NCBI GenBank assembly: GCA_903913865.1
Contig: CAIWMU010000093.1
Span: 62,001 to 126,000, forward strand
DNA length: 64,000 bases
DNA from: an uncultured Verrucomicrobia subdivision 3 bacterium
GTDB lineage: Bacteria; Verrucomicrobiota; Verrucomicrobiia; Limisphaerales; UBA8199
Reading direction: 5' to 3'
Numbering within the stretch: position 1 is the stretch's first letter; each line of letters opens with the position of its first letter. Below are positions 18,086 through 26,962 of this stretch, one piece after another. Below the pieces are notes generated by a model. It was not told the DNA's origin, made no database searches, and was given only the letters and a program-made list of their open reading frames with translations. Both the position numbers and the translations under genes were made by a program.

Positions 18086-19171
18086 TCAGCCCAGGGTGTC
18101 CCCTTTGACGAAGCGGGGCATGAGGCGGTTGTCGGTCGGGGCCAGTCGGCCTTCGCGGGCGAGATCCGTGGCAAGTTTTGAGACTTTCTGGGCAAAAGCC
18201 CGGGGGTTGGAGGAATAGCGGGCCACCGAGGGGATGGCATGGTCCAGAAAGAAGTCGTCATCGCGCGAGATCAGAGCCACATCACCCGGCACCTTGATTC
18301 CCTTGCGCATCAGGTGGCCAAGGGTTGTGAGTGCGTGCATGGGGCGCGAGACGAGGATGGCGGTGGGCGGGTTTGGTTTCCGGAGCAGTGAGTCGAGTCG
18401 CGTGCAGATGCCTTTGACAGTCCCATCGTGCCTCAGGATGGTTCCGGCCTGGGTGCCGATGTCCCGGCCGTTGGCAGCCTCAAGAAACCCCTGTTCGCTC
18501 TCCAGTTCTCCGCCTGTGCCGGTCTCGGGGTTTAGCAGGACCATGTGCGTGTGGCCCTTGGCCCTGAAGAGGCCTGCGGCGTGGCGGCATGTGGCTTTGT
18601 AATCGGTATCTACCCCCGGCAGTTCGATTCCGGGATGGCGGGAGCCGGTGATGACGCAGGGGAGCTTCTGATCCGCGAAGTGCTTCTGCATCTGGTGCGT
18701 GCTCTGGTAGAGGACCCAGGCGGCGGGGCGGACGCTGCCGGTAAGCTGGTTGAGGTGGTGCGGGTTCCTGGTGGTATAGGCAATCCGGTTGACGTGGATT
18801 TCCAGGTGGAAACCGACATCCCCAAGCTGCTCCCGCAGACCGTCGATCCAGAACACAGCAAAGCCGGGAAGGGCTTGAAGCGGGGCGGGGGTGAGCAGGA
18901 TGACGCGGTTCTCCTGGGCGGCGGTCGGGGGGGCCTTGTCCGGCAGGATGATCTCCCTGCGGCGCCCCTGTCCAACCCGGAGCAATCCCTGCCGCTCCAG
19001 TTGGGAAAGTGCCCCGCGAAGGGTGACACGGCTGACGTGGAGCAATCCGCACAACTCATGCTCCCCCGGGAGTAGATGCCGCCACCGGCCCGCAAGCATC
19101 TCCTCCTGAAGAATGCGGGCGGTCTGGGCCACCAGCGATGAACGCTGGGGGACATTTCGCAGGAACGGCAT
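18086..19171 (-). CDS. GntR-type transcription regulator with LacI-like sugar-binding domain
   Basis: A 361-residue cytoplasmic regulator. Residues about 10-75 are a GntR winged helix-turn-helix ('LPGEHELCGLLHVSRVTLRGAL', 'LERQGLLRVGQGRRR'). Residues about 88-355 resemble the periplasmic-binding-protein-like effector domain of LacI/GalR proteins ('GVDTDYKATCRHAAGLF', 'LVSRPMHALTTLGHLMRKG', 'VPGDVALISRDDD'). The pairing is that of AraR-like GntR regulators. It is the most upstream minus-strand gene of the sialic acid locus and is the likely local regulator; the effector (sialic acid or an amino sugar) is a guess. No clear operator palindrome was identified in 17992-18085. Confidence 0.85.
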   Translation of the reverse strand: MPFLRNVPQRSSLVAQTARILQEEMLAGRWRHLLPGEHELCGLLHVSRVTLRGALSQLERQGLLRVGQGRRREIILPDKAPPTAAQENRVILLTPAPLQALPGFAVFWIDGLREQLGDVGFHLEIHVNRIAYTTRNPHHLNQLTGSVRPAAWVLYQSTHQMQKHFADQKLPCVITGSRHPGIELPGVDTDYKATCRHAAGLFRAKGHTHMVLLNPETGTGGELESEQGFLEAANGRDIGTQAGTILRHDGTVKGICTRLDSLLRKPNPPTAILVSRPMHALTTLGHLMRKGIKVPGDVALISRDDDFFLDHAIPSVARYSSNPRAFAQKVSKLATDLAREGRLAPTDNRLMPRFVKGDTLG

Positions 19172-19202
19172 ACGACACTTTCAGCCGTTCCCCCTTCTCC
19201 CG

Positions 19203-20306
19203 TCAAGGAGACAATCTGCTGAGTGCGTAGGCCGTTATGGATGACTGCGATGGAATGTTCGTAAAGTCTCGCTGCTCGAACGAATAACTGCCCGACAGGC
19301 GTTCGTGGGCCGATTCGGCCACCGCTATCGTCCCCCCTTCCGTGAGGGAGCCGATCAGAAATGCCTCGCGGACGGTTTCTCCCCAGAGATCATAGCTGAA
19401 CTTCTTGCGGCCAATCACCCCGGCAACAATCGGTCCGGTGCTGATTCCGATTCGGATGCGGATGGATGTGCTGTAGGCGTTGTTCAATCGTGCGATTTCC
19501 GCACAGAGATCCAATGCCAGAGCTGCGCTGGCTTCGCAATGGTCAGTGGTCGTTCCCCCCAGGCCGCCCGCGGCCATGTAGGCATCCCCGATGGTCTTGA
19601 TTTTTTCCAACCCGTGCTTTTCAACAAGCCCGTCGAATGCCGAGAAAATCTCGTCCAGCAGGCAGACTACCTGCTCCGGGCCAAAGTGGGCGAGAAGCGA
19701 GGAGAATCCGACAAGGTCTGCGACGAGGACCGTGGCATCGGGGTGGTGGTCGGCTATGTTGACCTCGCCCGCCTTCATTCGTTGGGCGATGGCAGCAGGG
19801 AGAATATTAAGGAGCAAGCGCTCCGAGTTCTCCTTTTCCTCATTTAATTGCAGGAACAGGTGGCGGGTTTGGACAGCGTTCCTGACCCGAAGGATCAGGT
19901 CCTGAAGATCGACAGGCTTGTTCAGGAAGTCGTTCGCTCCGGCTGCGATTCCGACCATCCTTTCCTTCCGCTCGGACAGGGCGGTGACGATCAGGACGGG
20001 AATGGGAGCGGTTCTTGGATCCTTTTTCAACCGTCGGCAGACTTCAAATCCATCCATCCCGGGCATCATCACATCCAGCAGGATGGCATCGGGAAGGCGT
20101 TCCGCCACCCGTTGGAGGGCTTGTTCTCCGTTCTCCGCCTCCACAATTTCGAAGTCCCGGGCCTCAAGGGGGTCCCTGAGCAGGGTGCGGTTTTGTTCAT
20201 CGTCATCGACGATGAGGATCCTCCCATTGGGGCGTTGGGGGGTGGTTTGGGCACCCGGTGATGTTGCCGCTCCAGGAGAATTGGGGCTGGGATTTGCAGT
20301 TTCCAT
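19203..20306 (-). CDS. Response regulator with class III nucleotide cyclase-like output domain
   Basis: A 367-residue protein. Receiver at about 27-150 with 'LIVDDDE', phospho-acceptor in 'LLDVMMPGMDG' and Lys in 'NKPVD'. A short helical linker leads to a class III cyclase homology domain (about 185-360). Both metal-binding aspartates are present ('VADLVGFSS', 'TIGDAYMAAGG') and the adenine-type Lys/Asp pair is seen ('EKIKTIGD', 'SYDLWG'). However, the segment after YDLWG reads 'ETVREAFLI' where active cyclases have N and R (N-T-V-N-x-A-S-R pattern), so the ribose Asn and the transition-state Arg appear lost. Start ATG 20306, 11 nt after the lone receiver gene. It could be an inactive cyclase-like output or an unusual cyclase. 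Confidence 0.85.
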   Translation of the reverse strand: METANPSPNSPGAATSPGAQTTPQRPNGRILIVDDDEQNRTLLRDPLEARDFEIVEAENGEQALQRVAERLPDAILLDVMMPGMDGFEVCRRLKKDPRTAPIPVLIVTALSERKERMVGIAAGANDFLNKPVDLQDLILRVRNAVQTRHLFLQLNEEKENSERLLLNILPAAIAQRMKAGEVNIADHHPDATVLVADLVGFSSLLAHFGPEQVVCLLDEIFSAFDGLVEKHGLEKIKTIGDAYMAAGGLGGTTTDHCEASAALALDLCAEIARLNNAYSTSIRIRIGISTGPIVAGVIGRKKFSYDLWGETVREAFLIGSLTEGGTIAVAESAHERLSGSYSFEQRDFTNIPSQSSITAYALSRLSP

Positions 20307-20317
20307 TGTGATCAGGG

Positions 20318-20725
20318 TTATGGTGTTTGGGGGCGGCGTGCGTTTGCGGCCTCGACGAATTCGGCGATCCGGGCAGTGAGAGTGCGGGTGTTGATGGGTT
20401 TTGAAAGGTAGCCGTCGCAACCCGCATTCAAGGCGCTTTCCTCGTCCCCCTTCATTGCATGGGCTGTGAGGGCGATGATCGGTATGTTCGCGGTCGGCGG
20501 GTTGTTTCGCAGTGCGCGGGTGGTGGCGAGGCCGTCCATGCCGGGGAGGCTGAGGTCCATGAGAATGAGATCCGGAAGGATGGACTCAGCCAGTCGCAGC
20601 CCCTCCTCGCCGCTTCTGGCCTGCGAGACTGTGCAGCCGTGGGCTTCAAGGAGGTCTGTCACCAACTCCAGATTAATGAGGTTGTCCTCCACCACCACCA
20701 CCTTGCGGATTGTCGGGTTGCTCAT
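20318..20725 (-). CDS. Single-domain response regulator (CheY-like)
   Basis: A 135-residue receiver with 'VVVVEDN', phospho-acceptor in 'LILMDLSLPGMDG', Thr in 'IIALTAHAM' and Lys in 'YLSKPI', the pattern of DivK-like receivers that follow hybrid kinases. No output domain. ATG 20725 is chosen over the upstream TTG 20731 because AAGGA lies 8 nt before the ATG and only 2 nt before the TTG. The kinase TGA ends at 20728, so the genes are essentially continuous. Probably a phosphorelay intermediate or diffusible partner of the kinase just upstream. Confidence 0.9.
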   Translation of the reverse strand: MSNPTIRKVVVVEDNLINLELVTDLLEAHGCTVSQARSGEEGLRLAESILPDLILMDLSLPGMDGLATTRALRNNPPTANIPIIALTAHAMKGDEESALNAGCDGYLSKPINTRTLTARIAEFVEAANARRPQTP

Positions 20726-20727
20726 CT

Positions 20728-23727
20728 TCAAGATCCTTTTCTCTCTTCAGTCATGCCCGGCTTGGGTGCTCCCGCTGTGGTTTGAGCCCCTCCGGTTGAT
20801 CCATCCGTGGGTGTCCGTTGTTCGACAGCTTTTTCTGGAGTCGTTGTATCCAAACGGTCCAGTGCTGCGAGCAGGCCATGCTTGTCGGTTTTTGTTGTGA
20901 CAGAAAAGACCTGTCCCGCCAGCTTCGCCTGTTCCTCTTCGCTCAGCGTGATCCCTGTATGGATCAGGACCGGGATGGATCGTGTGAGAGGGAAGGTGCG
21001 AAGTTGCTGCACCACCTGTATTCCATCGTAGTCCGGCATGTTCAAATCCAGAACGATGATGTCCGGGGGGGAGCTGATGGCAGATTTGATACCTTTGGGG
21101 CCGTCGGAGGCGAGCAGGACCTGATATCCCTTGTGCAGAAGTGTGATACCCAACAGGTCTGAAAAAGTGGATTCATCATCAATGACGAGAATGGTCTTCA
21201 CCTCCTTGACAGTCAAATCGTCCGACTGCCGGATCGCATCCCTTAGCCGTGCTTTGGGGGGGGATGTGTTCCCCTCCGTGACGAGGCGGAAACCGAGTTT
21301 TCCATCCTGATCCACCAGAAACAACACGACGGGGATGCCCGGGGGTATGCGGGTTCGCAGTTGCTGGGGGCTTTCCGCAGCCCGGGTTCCATGAGTTTCA
21401 AGAATCTGGGCGTCCACGAGGACGGCGCAAGGCCGTTTGTGCTTCAGGGTGGGGCTGATACTCTCGACTTCGGAGACGCTGGTCACCCCGTAGCCGGCTG
21501 TTGTCAGACATTCTCCCGCCAGAACCTGGCGTTGGGCATCATTTGTGACCATGAGGACCAGCGGTCTCAACACGTCCTCGTTCTGGCCCGGCATGGGTGG
21601 GAACAGTCCGGATTTTGGCGGGGCATTCAGCATGGGAAGCATGAAAATGAAGCGGCTGCCCTTGCCTTCAATGCCCTCGCTCTCGACCCAGATCACTCCA
21701 CCATGGCGCTCAATGAGCCGGCTTGTCAGGGCCAGGCCGAGTCCTGTTCCCTGCTGCTGGCGCCCGTAGGAGGAATCCACCTGCTCAAACTCCAGAAAGA
21801 TCCGTTCATGATCCCGTTGATGGATGCCGATTCCCGTGTCGATGACCTTCACCATGAGGCATTTCCCCGTGGGTGCAAAGAGATTGGCAAAGCCGGGGTA
21901 GCTCCGGGGGTTGGTTTCAACCGTTATGATGACTGTGACATTGCCCCCCTCCGGGGTGAACTTTATGGCGTTGCTTAGGAGATTGTAGAGGATCTGTTTG
22001 AATTTGGCCTCATCCGCCAGAAGCGGGGGGATGTCCTGGGGGGCCTCGACCTCGAGGGTGATGCTTTTTTTGCTCGCCAGGGTTCGCACCACAGCCTGTG
22101 CATTGGCCAGGGCATTGGCCACGTTGAAGGATGTGCGGTCGAGTTCCACCCGTCCCGACTCCACCTTTGAGAGATCCAGAATGTCGTTGATCAATTGCAG
22201 GAGGTGTCTGCCGCTGATCAGGACGTTGTTGGTATAGCGCAATTGGCGGTCGTTGAGGTCGCCAAAGGTTTTGTCAGTGAGAATTTCCGAAAAGCCGATG
22301 ATGGCATTCAACGGTGTGCGGAGTTCGTGGCTCATGTTCGCCAGAAACTGGCTCTTGGCACGATTCGCTGCCTCAGCCACCTCCTTGGCTTGATGAAGTG
22401 CGGCTTCCACTCTTTTCTGCTGAGTGATGTCTGAAAGCAATCCGTCCGCGCAGAGGATGTCGTTGCGGAGTTGTGTTGATGGCACCCGGCTGCGGAGCCA
22501 GATCCAATGGCCATCCCTGCGGCGAAACCGGAAAGAAAGGTCAATGGGGTCCTTGTTTTTGAAGAGCCGCTGGTAGGCCAGATCCACATTGGCAAAGTCG
22601 CTGGGGTGGACCCGGGCTCGCCAGGATGCTTTTCCTGCCGAAACCAGCTGATCGAGAGTGTATCCCAGGATCTTCTCGACGTTGTCACTCACGTAGCAAA
22701 GCTCACACTTGGCGTCGACGGTCCAGACCACGTCCGGAATGTTGGCGACGAGGGAACGGTATTTCTCCTCACTGGCGCGCAGGGCCTGTTCAGTCTCCTT
22801 TCGCTGGCTGATGTCATCTGCCATCGCACGCTCCACACCCCGGCGCTCAGCTGCTGCGGAGGCTAGAAGGAGGTTGATAATTGCGAGCACCCCCACATAG
22901 CTGCCCATCAGCATGAGGCTCTGGCTCTCGCTGGAGGTTTCAAAAGGCCCGCGGCCATCCAGGAGTGAATGGATCGCCAGAATCGCCACAAGGAGCGTGC
23001 CGACTGTTGCCCCTCGTGGTCCGAATCGCAGAGCCCCCCATACAAGAAACGGGAATGGCAGGTAGGCAATAGGGTAACTCTGTAATCCGTAGGAGAACCA
23101 GGAGTCGAAGGAAATCAGGGTCCCGCATAGCAGACCCAGCCCGCAGACTGCCGCCTCGATGACAAGCCTGCGATTCCACCTGAACGTGGCAGGGGTGGAC
23201 CATACCATGACGAACGGGGCGATCACCAAAACCGCAAGTGAATTCGGAACCCAATAGATGAGAATTTCGGAGAACAGGTCACTCCAGAGGATGATTCCAG
23301 TTGCTGCAAGGGCCAGAACACAAAGGGCGGCGTTGACGATGGCACCCACACTAATGCTCACAATCGTAAAGGCTGTAGCGTCTATCGTCCGTTCCATGGA
23401 GGGATTGAATGCGACGCCCCGCTCAAGCAGGAACTTGCATATGATTGCCCCAAGCGTGTTCCCCAGCAACGTCCCCCAGACGGCGAGGTTCGGTGGAATT
23501 CCCGACATCAATGAACACAGGAGGGATCCTATTGCCACGGCTGGCCAATACCGATAACCCAGCAGGAGGATCGCTCCCAGGCCGATTCCAGCTGGGGGCC
23601 AGATCATTGAGACCCCTCCGGGGTGGGATGATGCTTCCCTCCCGGCCAACCCACCCAAAAGGCAGGCGGCAGTCACAATCACCGCACGGGTGATAGGTGA
23701 AAGTTTAAAGGTGCTGGACCAGTTCAC
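20728..23727 (-). CDS. Membrane hybrid histidine kinase (MASE1-like, PAS, HisKA, HATPase, receivers)
   Basis: A 999-residue sensor kinase starting at GTG 23727. Residues 1-295 hold about eight membrane helices with '[15 protein letters not shown]', typical of the MASE1 sensor domain. A PAS domain spans about 320-440 ('[22 protein letters not shown]'). HisKA contains the phospho-His467 ('[13 protein letters not shown]'); the ATPase domain has 'NLLSNAIKF', 'DTGIGI' and 'GTGLGLAL'. A degenerate receiver (about 723-830, 'VTND' in place of the acidic pair) precedes a complete receiver with Asp894 ('[11 protein letters not shown]'). The signal is unknown. It is followed directly by a lone receiver and a receiver-cyclase, probably one phosphorelay. 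Confidence 0.92.
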   Translation of the reverse strand: MNWSSTFKLSPITRAVIVTAACLLGGLAGREASSHPGGVSMIWPPAGIGLGAILLLGYRYWPAVAIGSLLCSLMSGIPPNLAVWGTLLGNTLGAIICKFLLERGVAFNPSMERTIDATAFTIVSISVGAIVNAALCVLALAATGIILWSDLFSEILIYWVPNSLAVLVIAPFVMVWSTPATFRWNRRLVIEAAVCGLGLLCGTLISFDSWFSYGLQSYPIAYLPFPFLVWGALRFGPRGATVGTLLVAILAIHSLLDGRGPFETSSESQSLMLMGSYVGVLAIINLLLASAAAERRGVERAMADDISQRKETEQALRASEEKYRSLVANIPDVVWTVDAKCELCYVSDNVEKILGYTLDQLVSAGKASWRARVHPSDFANVDLAYQRLFKNKDPIDLSFRFRRRDGHWIWLRSRVPSTQLRNDILCADGLLSDITQQKRVEAALHQAKEVAEAANRAKSQFLANMSHELRTPLNAIIGFSEILTDKTFGDLNDRQLRYTNNVLISGRHLLQLINDILDLSKVESGRVELDRTSFNVANALANAQAVVRTLASKKSITLEVEAPQDIPPLLADEAKFKQILYNLLSNAIKFTPEGGNVTVIITVETNPRSYPGFANLFAPTGKCLMVKVIDTGIGIHQRDHERIFLEFEQVDSSYGRQQQGTGLGLALTSRLIERHGGVIWVESEGIEGKGSRFIFMLPMLNAPPKSGLFPPMPGQNEDVLRPLVLMVTNDAQRQVLAGECLTTAGYGVTSVSEVESISPTLKHKRPCAVLVDAQILETHGTRAAESPQQLRTRIPPGIPVVLFLVDQDGKLGFRLVTEGNTSPPKARLRDAIRQSDDLTVKEVKTILVIDDESTFSDLLGITLLHKGYQVLLASDGPKGIKSAISSPPDIIVLDLNMPDYDGIQVVQQLRTFPLTRSIPVLIHTGITLSEEEQAKLAGQVFSVTTKTDKHGLLAALDRLDTTTPEKAVEQRTPTDGSTGGAQTTAGAPKPGMTEERKGS

Positions 23728-24260
23728 GCAATGTACAAGGTTGGGCTATTTTTTGTGCCAATTCAATCTTGTAGCAAGTCCTGTTCCCGGAGATTGCCCG
23801 GTTGGACCTGCCCGTCCAGGAGGTCGGGCGGAGGCTTGGGTGGCAGCGCTGCGCTGGGTTCTAAAGAGATGTCGGTGCACAAGTTGTACCGGACCTTTTC
23901 GGGTTGCAGTTCCAAAACAGGGCACTCATGTTAACCAATTCAGGACACAGGGCATTGGCAGGTTGCGAATCAGGATGGGGATTTCCTGACTTGTAATTTG
24001 GGGAACGGGCCCGGGGGACCGCAGGATGATGTTTTTCACGGTTTTCGTGTTTACTAATGCGGCTTTTTTGGCTTACTTTTTGTTTAAACAGGCATGCAAA
24101 ACGAGTTTACTTTGAACTGGAGACGACGCCATTTAATGGTGGTGGGGTGCTTTTCCATGATCAAGTTCCGTCTTTGGGGCTGGGGAGGCTTTTCAGAAAG
24201 GCTCCTGCATTCCCTCCAATTCGGGGTTGGGGGCATCCTTCCGGGAGGGGGATTTTAAGC
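23728..24260. other. Divergent intergenic region between histidine kinase and ccoI
   Basis: 533 bp that should hold the promoters of the minus-strand kinase operon and the plus-strand cbb3 operon. An inverted repeat TCAGGA/TCCTGA with an 8-nt spacer is at 23970-23989, and the interval 24030-24080 is T-rich. I looked for an FNR/Anr box (TTGAT-N4-ATCAA), expected for cbb3 operons, and did not find a good one. The ccoI frame is open back to an ATG at 24057, but that stretch has no recognisable domain. Confidence 0.4.
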
Positions 24261-26783
24261 GTGTCGGCAACTCTTGATTCGGCGGCGTTGAAAATCCCGG
24301 AATTAGCCGGGGGTGGAAATTTCCTGCACGCCACCTGTGACAAGGTGGGGTGCTATCATTGCGGTGAGCCTTGCCCGGATCATTCCTTTAAGCACGAGAG
24401 AAAGATTTTCTGTTGCCAGGGGTGCATGATTGTGCATGACCTGTTGAATGAGAACGGTTTGGATCAGTTTTATGACCTAAGCAGGCACCCAGGGGTCAAG
24501 ATGCCTGCGCCAGGGCGGAGCGGTCGTTGGGACTATCTCGATGATCCGGTGGTGCGGGGGAAGTTGTTGGATTTTGATGATGGGAAGTTGTGCCGGTTGC
24601 GGTTGCATCTGCCGGCCATCCATTGTGTTGCCTGTGTGTGGTTGTTGGAGAACCTGTTCCGCCTGAATCCGGGGATCGGGGCAACAAAAGTGAATTTTCC
24701 GAGGCGGGAAATTTCGTTGGCGTTTTACTCGGAAAAGATTGCGTTGAGCGGTGTTGTGGGTCTGCTGGCGTCCATAGGTTATGAACCCAGGCTGACTTTG
24801 GGGGAGTTGGAGAAAAAGCCTCAAGAGACCCTGAGAAGAAAGTATTGGCTGCAGCTGGGGATTGCCGGGTTTGGTTTCGGCAACATCATGCTGATGAGTC
24901 TGCCGCTTTACATTGGGCTGGACAGCTTCAGCGGTCCCATGTTCAGGCTCATCTTCGGCTATCTCAGCCTGCTGCTTGCCCTTCCCATCGTTTTCTACAG
25001 CGCTTCGGACTATTGGCGTTCAGCGTTTCTCTCATTCAGGCAGCGGCGGATGACGTTGGATGTCCCGATTGCTGCCGGGCTGGCGGCACTTTATGTGCAA
25101 AGTGCCTACGAGATTGTGGGGCGGGTGGGGGACGGATACCTCGACTCTCTGGCAGGGTTGGTTTTCTTCCTTTTGTGCGGGAGGGTATTCCAATTTCGCG
25201 CGCAGGAGCGGCTTTCTTTCGACCGTGATTACAAGTGCTTTTTCCCATTGTCCACCACCCGGCTCGGGTCTGCGGGGGAGGAGAGCGTTTCCCTTTCGAA
25301 TCTGGCTGTGGGGGATCGGTTGGTGGTGCGCAACAGTGAGTTGTTGCCTGCGGACTGCCGTCTTCATGCCGGGGATGCCTGTATCGACTACAGCTTTGTA
25401 ACGGGCGAGAGTGAGCCGGTTTCCAAGGCTGCCGGGGACTACCTATATGCAGGGGGGCAGCAGAGGGGAGGCGGGATCACGGTCGAAATAGTCAAGCCGG
25501 TGTCGCAAAGCTACCTGATTTCCCTTTGGGACCATGAGGCTTTCCGCAAGGAGCGGCACAACACTTTCAACTCTTTGACGAACAGGTTCAGCCGCTGGTT
25601 TACCCGGGCCGTGGTGCTTGTGGCTCTGGGTGTGGCCTTGTATTGGATCGCGTGCGGGAACACGGGCAGGGGGTTGAAGGCGTTCACGTCCGTGCTGATT
25701 GTGGCATGTCCCTGCGCCTTGGCTCTTGCCGCCCCGTTCACTCTCGGGACGGCTCATCGGGCACTGGCTGCCATTCAGGTTTTTCTCAGAAACGTCCAAG
25801 TGTTGGAGCGTCTGGCCCAAGTCGATACCATTGTTTTCGACAAGACGGGAACCCTGACCATGGCTGATGCCAGTGAAGTGAGTTTCATAGGGTTCAAAGC
25901 GGCCGGGCAGAACGAAACAGACCTTACAAGCAGGGAAAAGGGGTGGGTTGCTGGTCTGGCCCGGCAATCGACGCATCCTCATTCCAGCCGAATTCACCGG
26001 TGGATGGGGATCGCAAATCCTGCTGCTCCCGTGGGGCGGTTCGCCGAGATTCCAGGGTGCGGGGTTGAAGGATGTCAGGATGGGGTGTGCGTCCGTCTGG
26101 GGTCGAGGCAGTGGCTTGAGACCCAGGGGATTGTCATCCCTGAGCAGACGATTCCGGCCGGGAGCGTGGTTTACTTTGCGGTTGATGGGGTGTGTCGTGG
26201 AGTCTTCGTCCTTGCCAACCGGTTGCGCCCCGAGGCCCGGGGAATGCTATCCGATCTCGGTCGCAGTTATGAACTGGCACTTCTGAGCGGGGACAACGCG
26301 AGGGAGCGGGAGCGGTTTCGGGAGCTGTTTGGAGATCGGGCCGGTCTTCAATTCAACCAAAGTCCGCTAGATAAACTGGGTTTTATCAAGGGCTTGCAAG
26401 ATTCAGGCAAGGTGGTCATGATGGTGGGGGACGGGTTGAACGATGCCGGGGCCTTGAGGCAGAGTGACGTTGGTGTGGCGGTTGTGGAGAACGTAGGAGC
26501 TTTTTCTCCGGCAAGCGACATTATTATGGATGCAGGCAAAGTGGCAGGCCTGACGGATGTGCTCAGGATCGCCCGACAATCAGTGAAAATCATTCACTTG
26601 AGCTTCGGGCTGTCGATAATGTACAATGTTGTCGGCGTGACGTTTGCCGCAGCCGGAGTGTTGTCGCCCTTGATTGCAGCGATCCTGATGCCGCTGAGTT
26701 CCGTCTCGGTGGTGGCGTTTGCGTGTGGAATGACCAATAGGGCGGCACGTCCGCTCAGATCCTTTGTGACCGAATGTCCGTAA
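24261..26783 (+). CDS. ccoI: Copper-translocating P1B-type ATPase of cbb3 oxidase assembly (CcoI/FixI)
   Basis: Supplies copper for the binuclear centre of cbb3 oxidase by pumping it across the inner membrane. An N-terminal Cys-rich metal-binding segment ('CYHCGEPC', 'FCCQGC') is typical of CcoI and is followed by a heavy-metal-associated domain with 'HCVACVWLLENL'. Then come the membrane helices, 'TGES', the CPC ion site ('VACPCALALA'), 'DKTGTLT' phosphorylation site and 'GDGLNDAGAL'. GTG 24261 gives 840 residues and has GGGAGGGGG about 9 nt upstream; an in-frame ATG at 24057 would add 68 residues without recognisable sequence. First gene of the operon; its end overlaps ccoS by 10 nt. Confidence 0.92.
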   Translation: MSATLDSAALKIPELAGGGNFLHATCDKVGCYHCGEPCPDHSFKHERKIFCCQGCMIVHDLLNENGLDQFYDLSRHPGVKMPAPGRSGRWDYLDDPVVRGKLLDFDDGKLCRLRLHLPAIHCVACVWLLENLFRLNPGIGATKVNFPRREISLAFYSEKIALSGVVGLLASIGYEPRLTLGELEKKPQETLRRKYWLQLGIAGFGFGNIMLMSLPLYIGLDSFSGPMFRLIFGYLSLLLALPIVFYSASDYWRSAFLSFRQRRMTLDVPIAAGLAALYVQSAYEIVGRVGDGYLDSLAGLVFFLLCGRVFQFRAQERLSFDRDYKCFFPLSTTRLGSAGEESVSLSNLAVGDRLVVRNSELLPADCRLHAGDACIDYSFVTGESEPVSKAAGDYLYAGGQQRGGGITVEIVKPVSQSYLISLWDHEAFRKERHNTFNSLTNRFSRWFTRAVVLVALGVALYWIACGNTGRGLKAFTSVLIVACPCALALAAPFTLGTAHRALAAIQVFLRNVQVLERLAQVDTIVFDKTGTLTMADASEVSFIGFKAAGQNETDLTSREKGWVAGLARQSTHPHSSRIHRWMGIANPAAPVGRFAEIPGCGVEGCQDGVCVRLGSRQWLETQGIVIPEQTIPAGSVVYFAVDGVCRGVFVLANRLRPEARGMLSDLGRSYELALLSGDNARERERFRELFGDRAGLQFNQSPLDKLGFIKGLQDSGKVVMMVGDGLNDAGALRQSDVGVAVVENVGAFSPASDIIMDAGKVAGLTDVLRIARQSVKIIHLSFGLSIMYNVVGVTFAAAGVLSPLIAAILMPLSSVSVVAFACGMTNRAARPLRSFVTECP

Positions 26784-26962
26784 TTGTCATATTAATACTG
26801 GCCAGCCTGAGCATTGCCGGGACGTTTCTGCTTGGATTCGTCTGGGCGGTTCGATCGGGTCAGTATGAGGATACAGAGACTCCATCAATGCGGATTTTGA
26901 TGGAACCCCTGAGACAGCAATCCGAATCAAAAATAATCAGCAAAAACAATCGACTAGAATGA
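26774..26962 (+). CDS. ccoS: cbb3-type oxidase assembly protein CcoS
   Basis: A 62-residue single-span membrane protein: hydrophobic helix at about 3-25, then '[19 protein letters not shown]', the family signature after the helix. CcoS is needed for heme and copper insertion into CcoN. It starts inside the 3' end of ccoI and its TGA overlaps the ATG of the next gene (ATGA), so it is tightly coupled to both. Confidence 0.93.
   Translation: MSVIVILILASLSIAGTFLLGFVWAVRSGQYEDTETPSMRILMEPLRQQSESKIISKNNRLE

Noticed and set aside
23690-23989. 99-codon open frame in the kinase-ccoI gap
   Set aside because: It begins inside the kinase gene on the other strand, has no domain or ribosome binding site, and lies in a probable promoter region.
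24057-24260. N-terminal extension of ccoI from ATG 24057
   Set aside because: The extra 68 residues have no recognisable domain, while GTG 24261 has a good purine-rich site upstream and gives normal family length. Kept only as an alternative.
23728-24260. FNR/Anr box upstream of the cbb3 operon
   Set aside because: No match close to TTGAT-N4-ATCAA was found despite the expectation.
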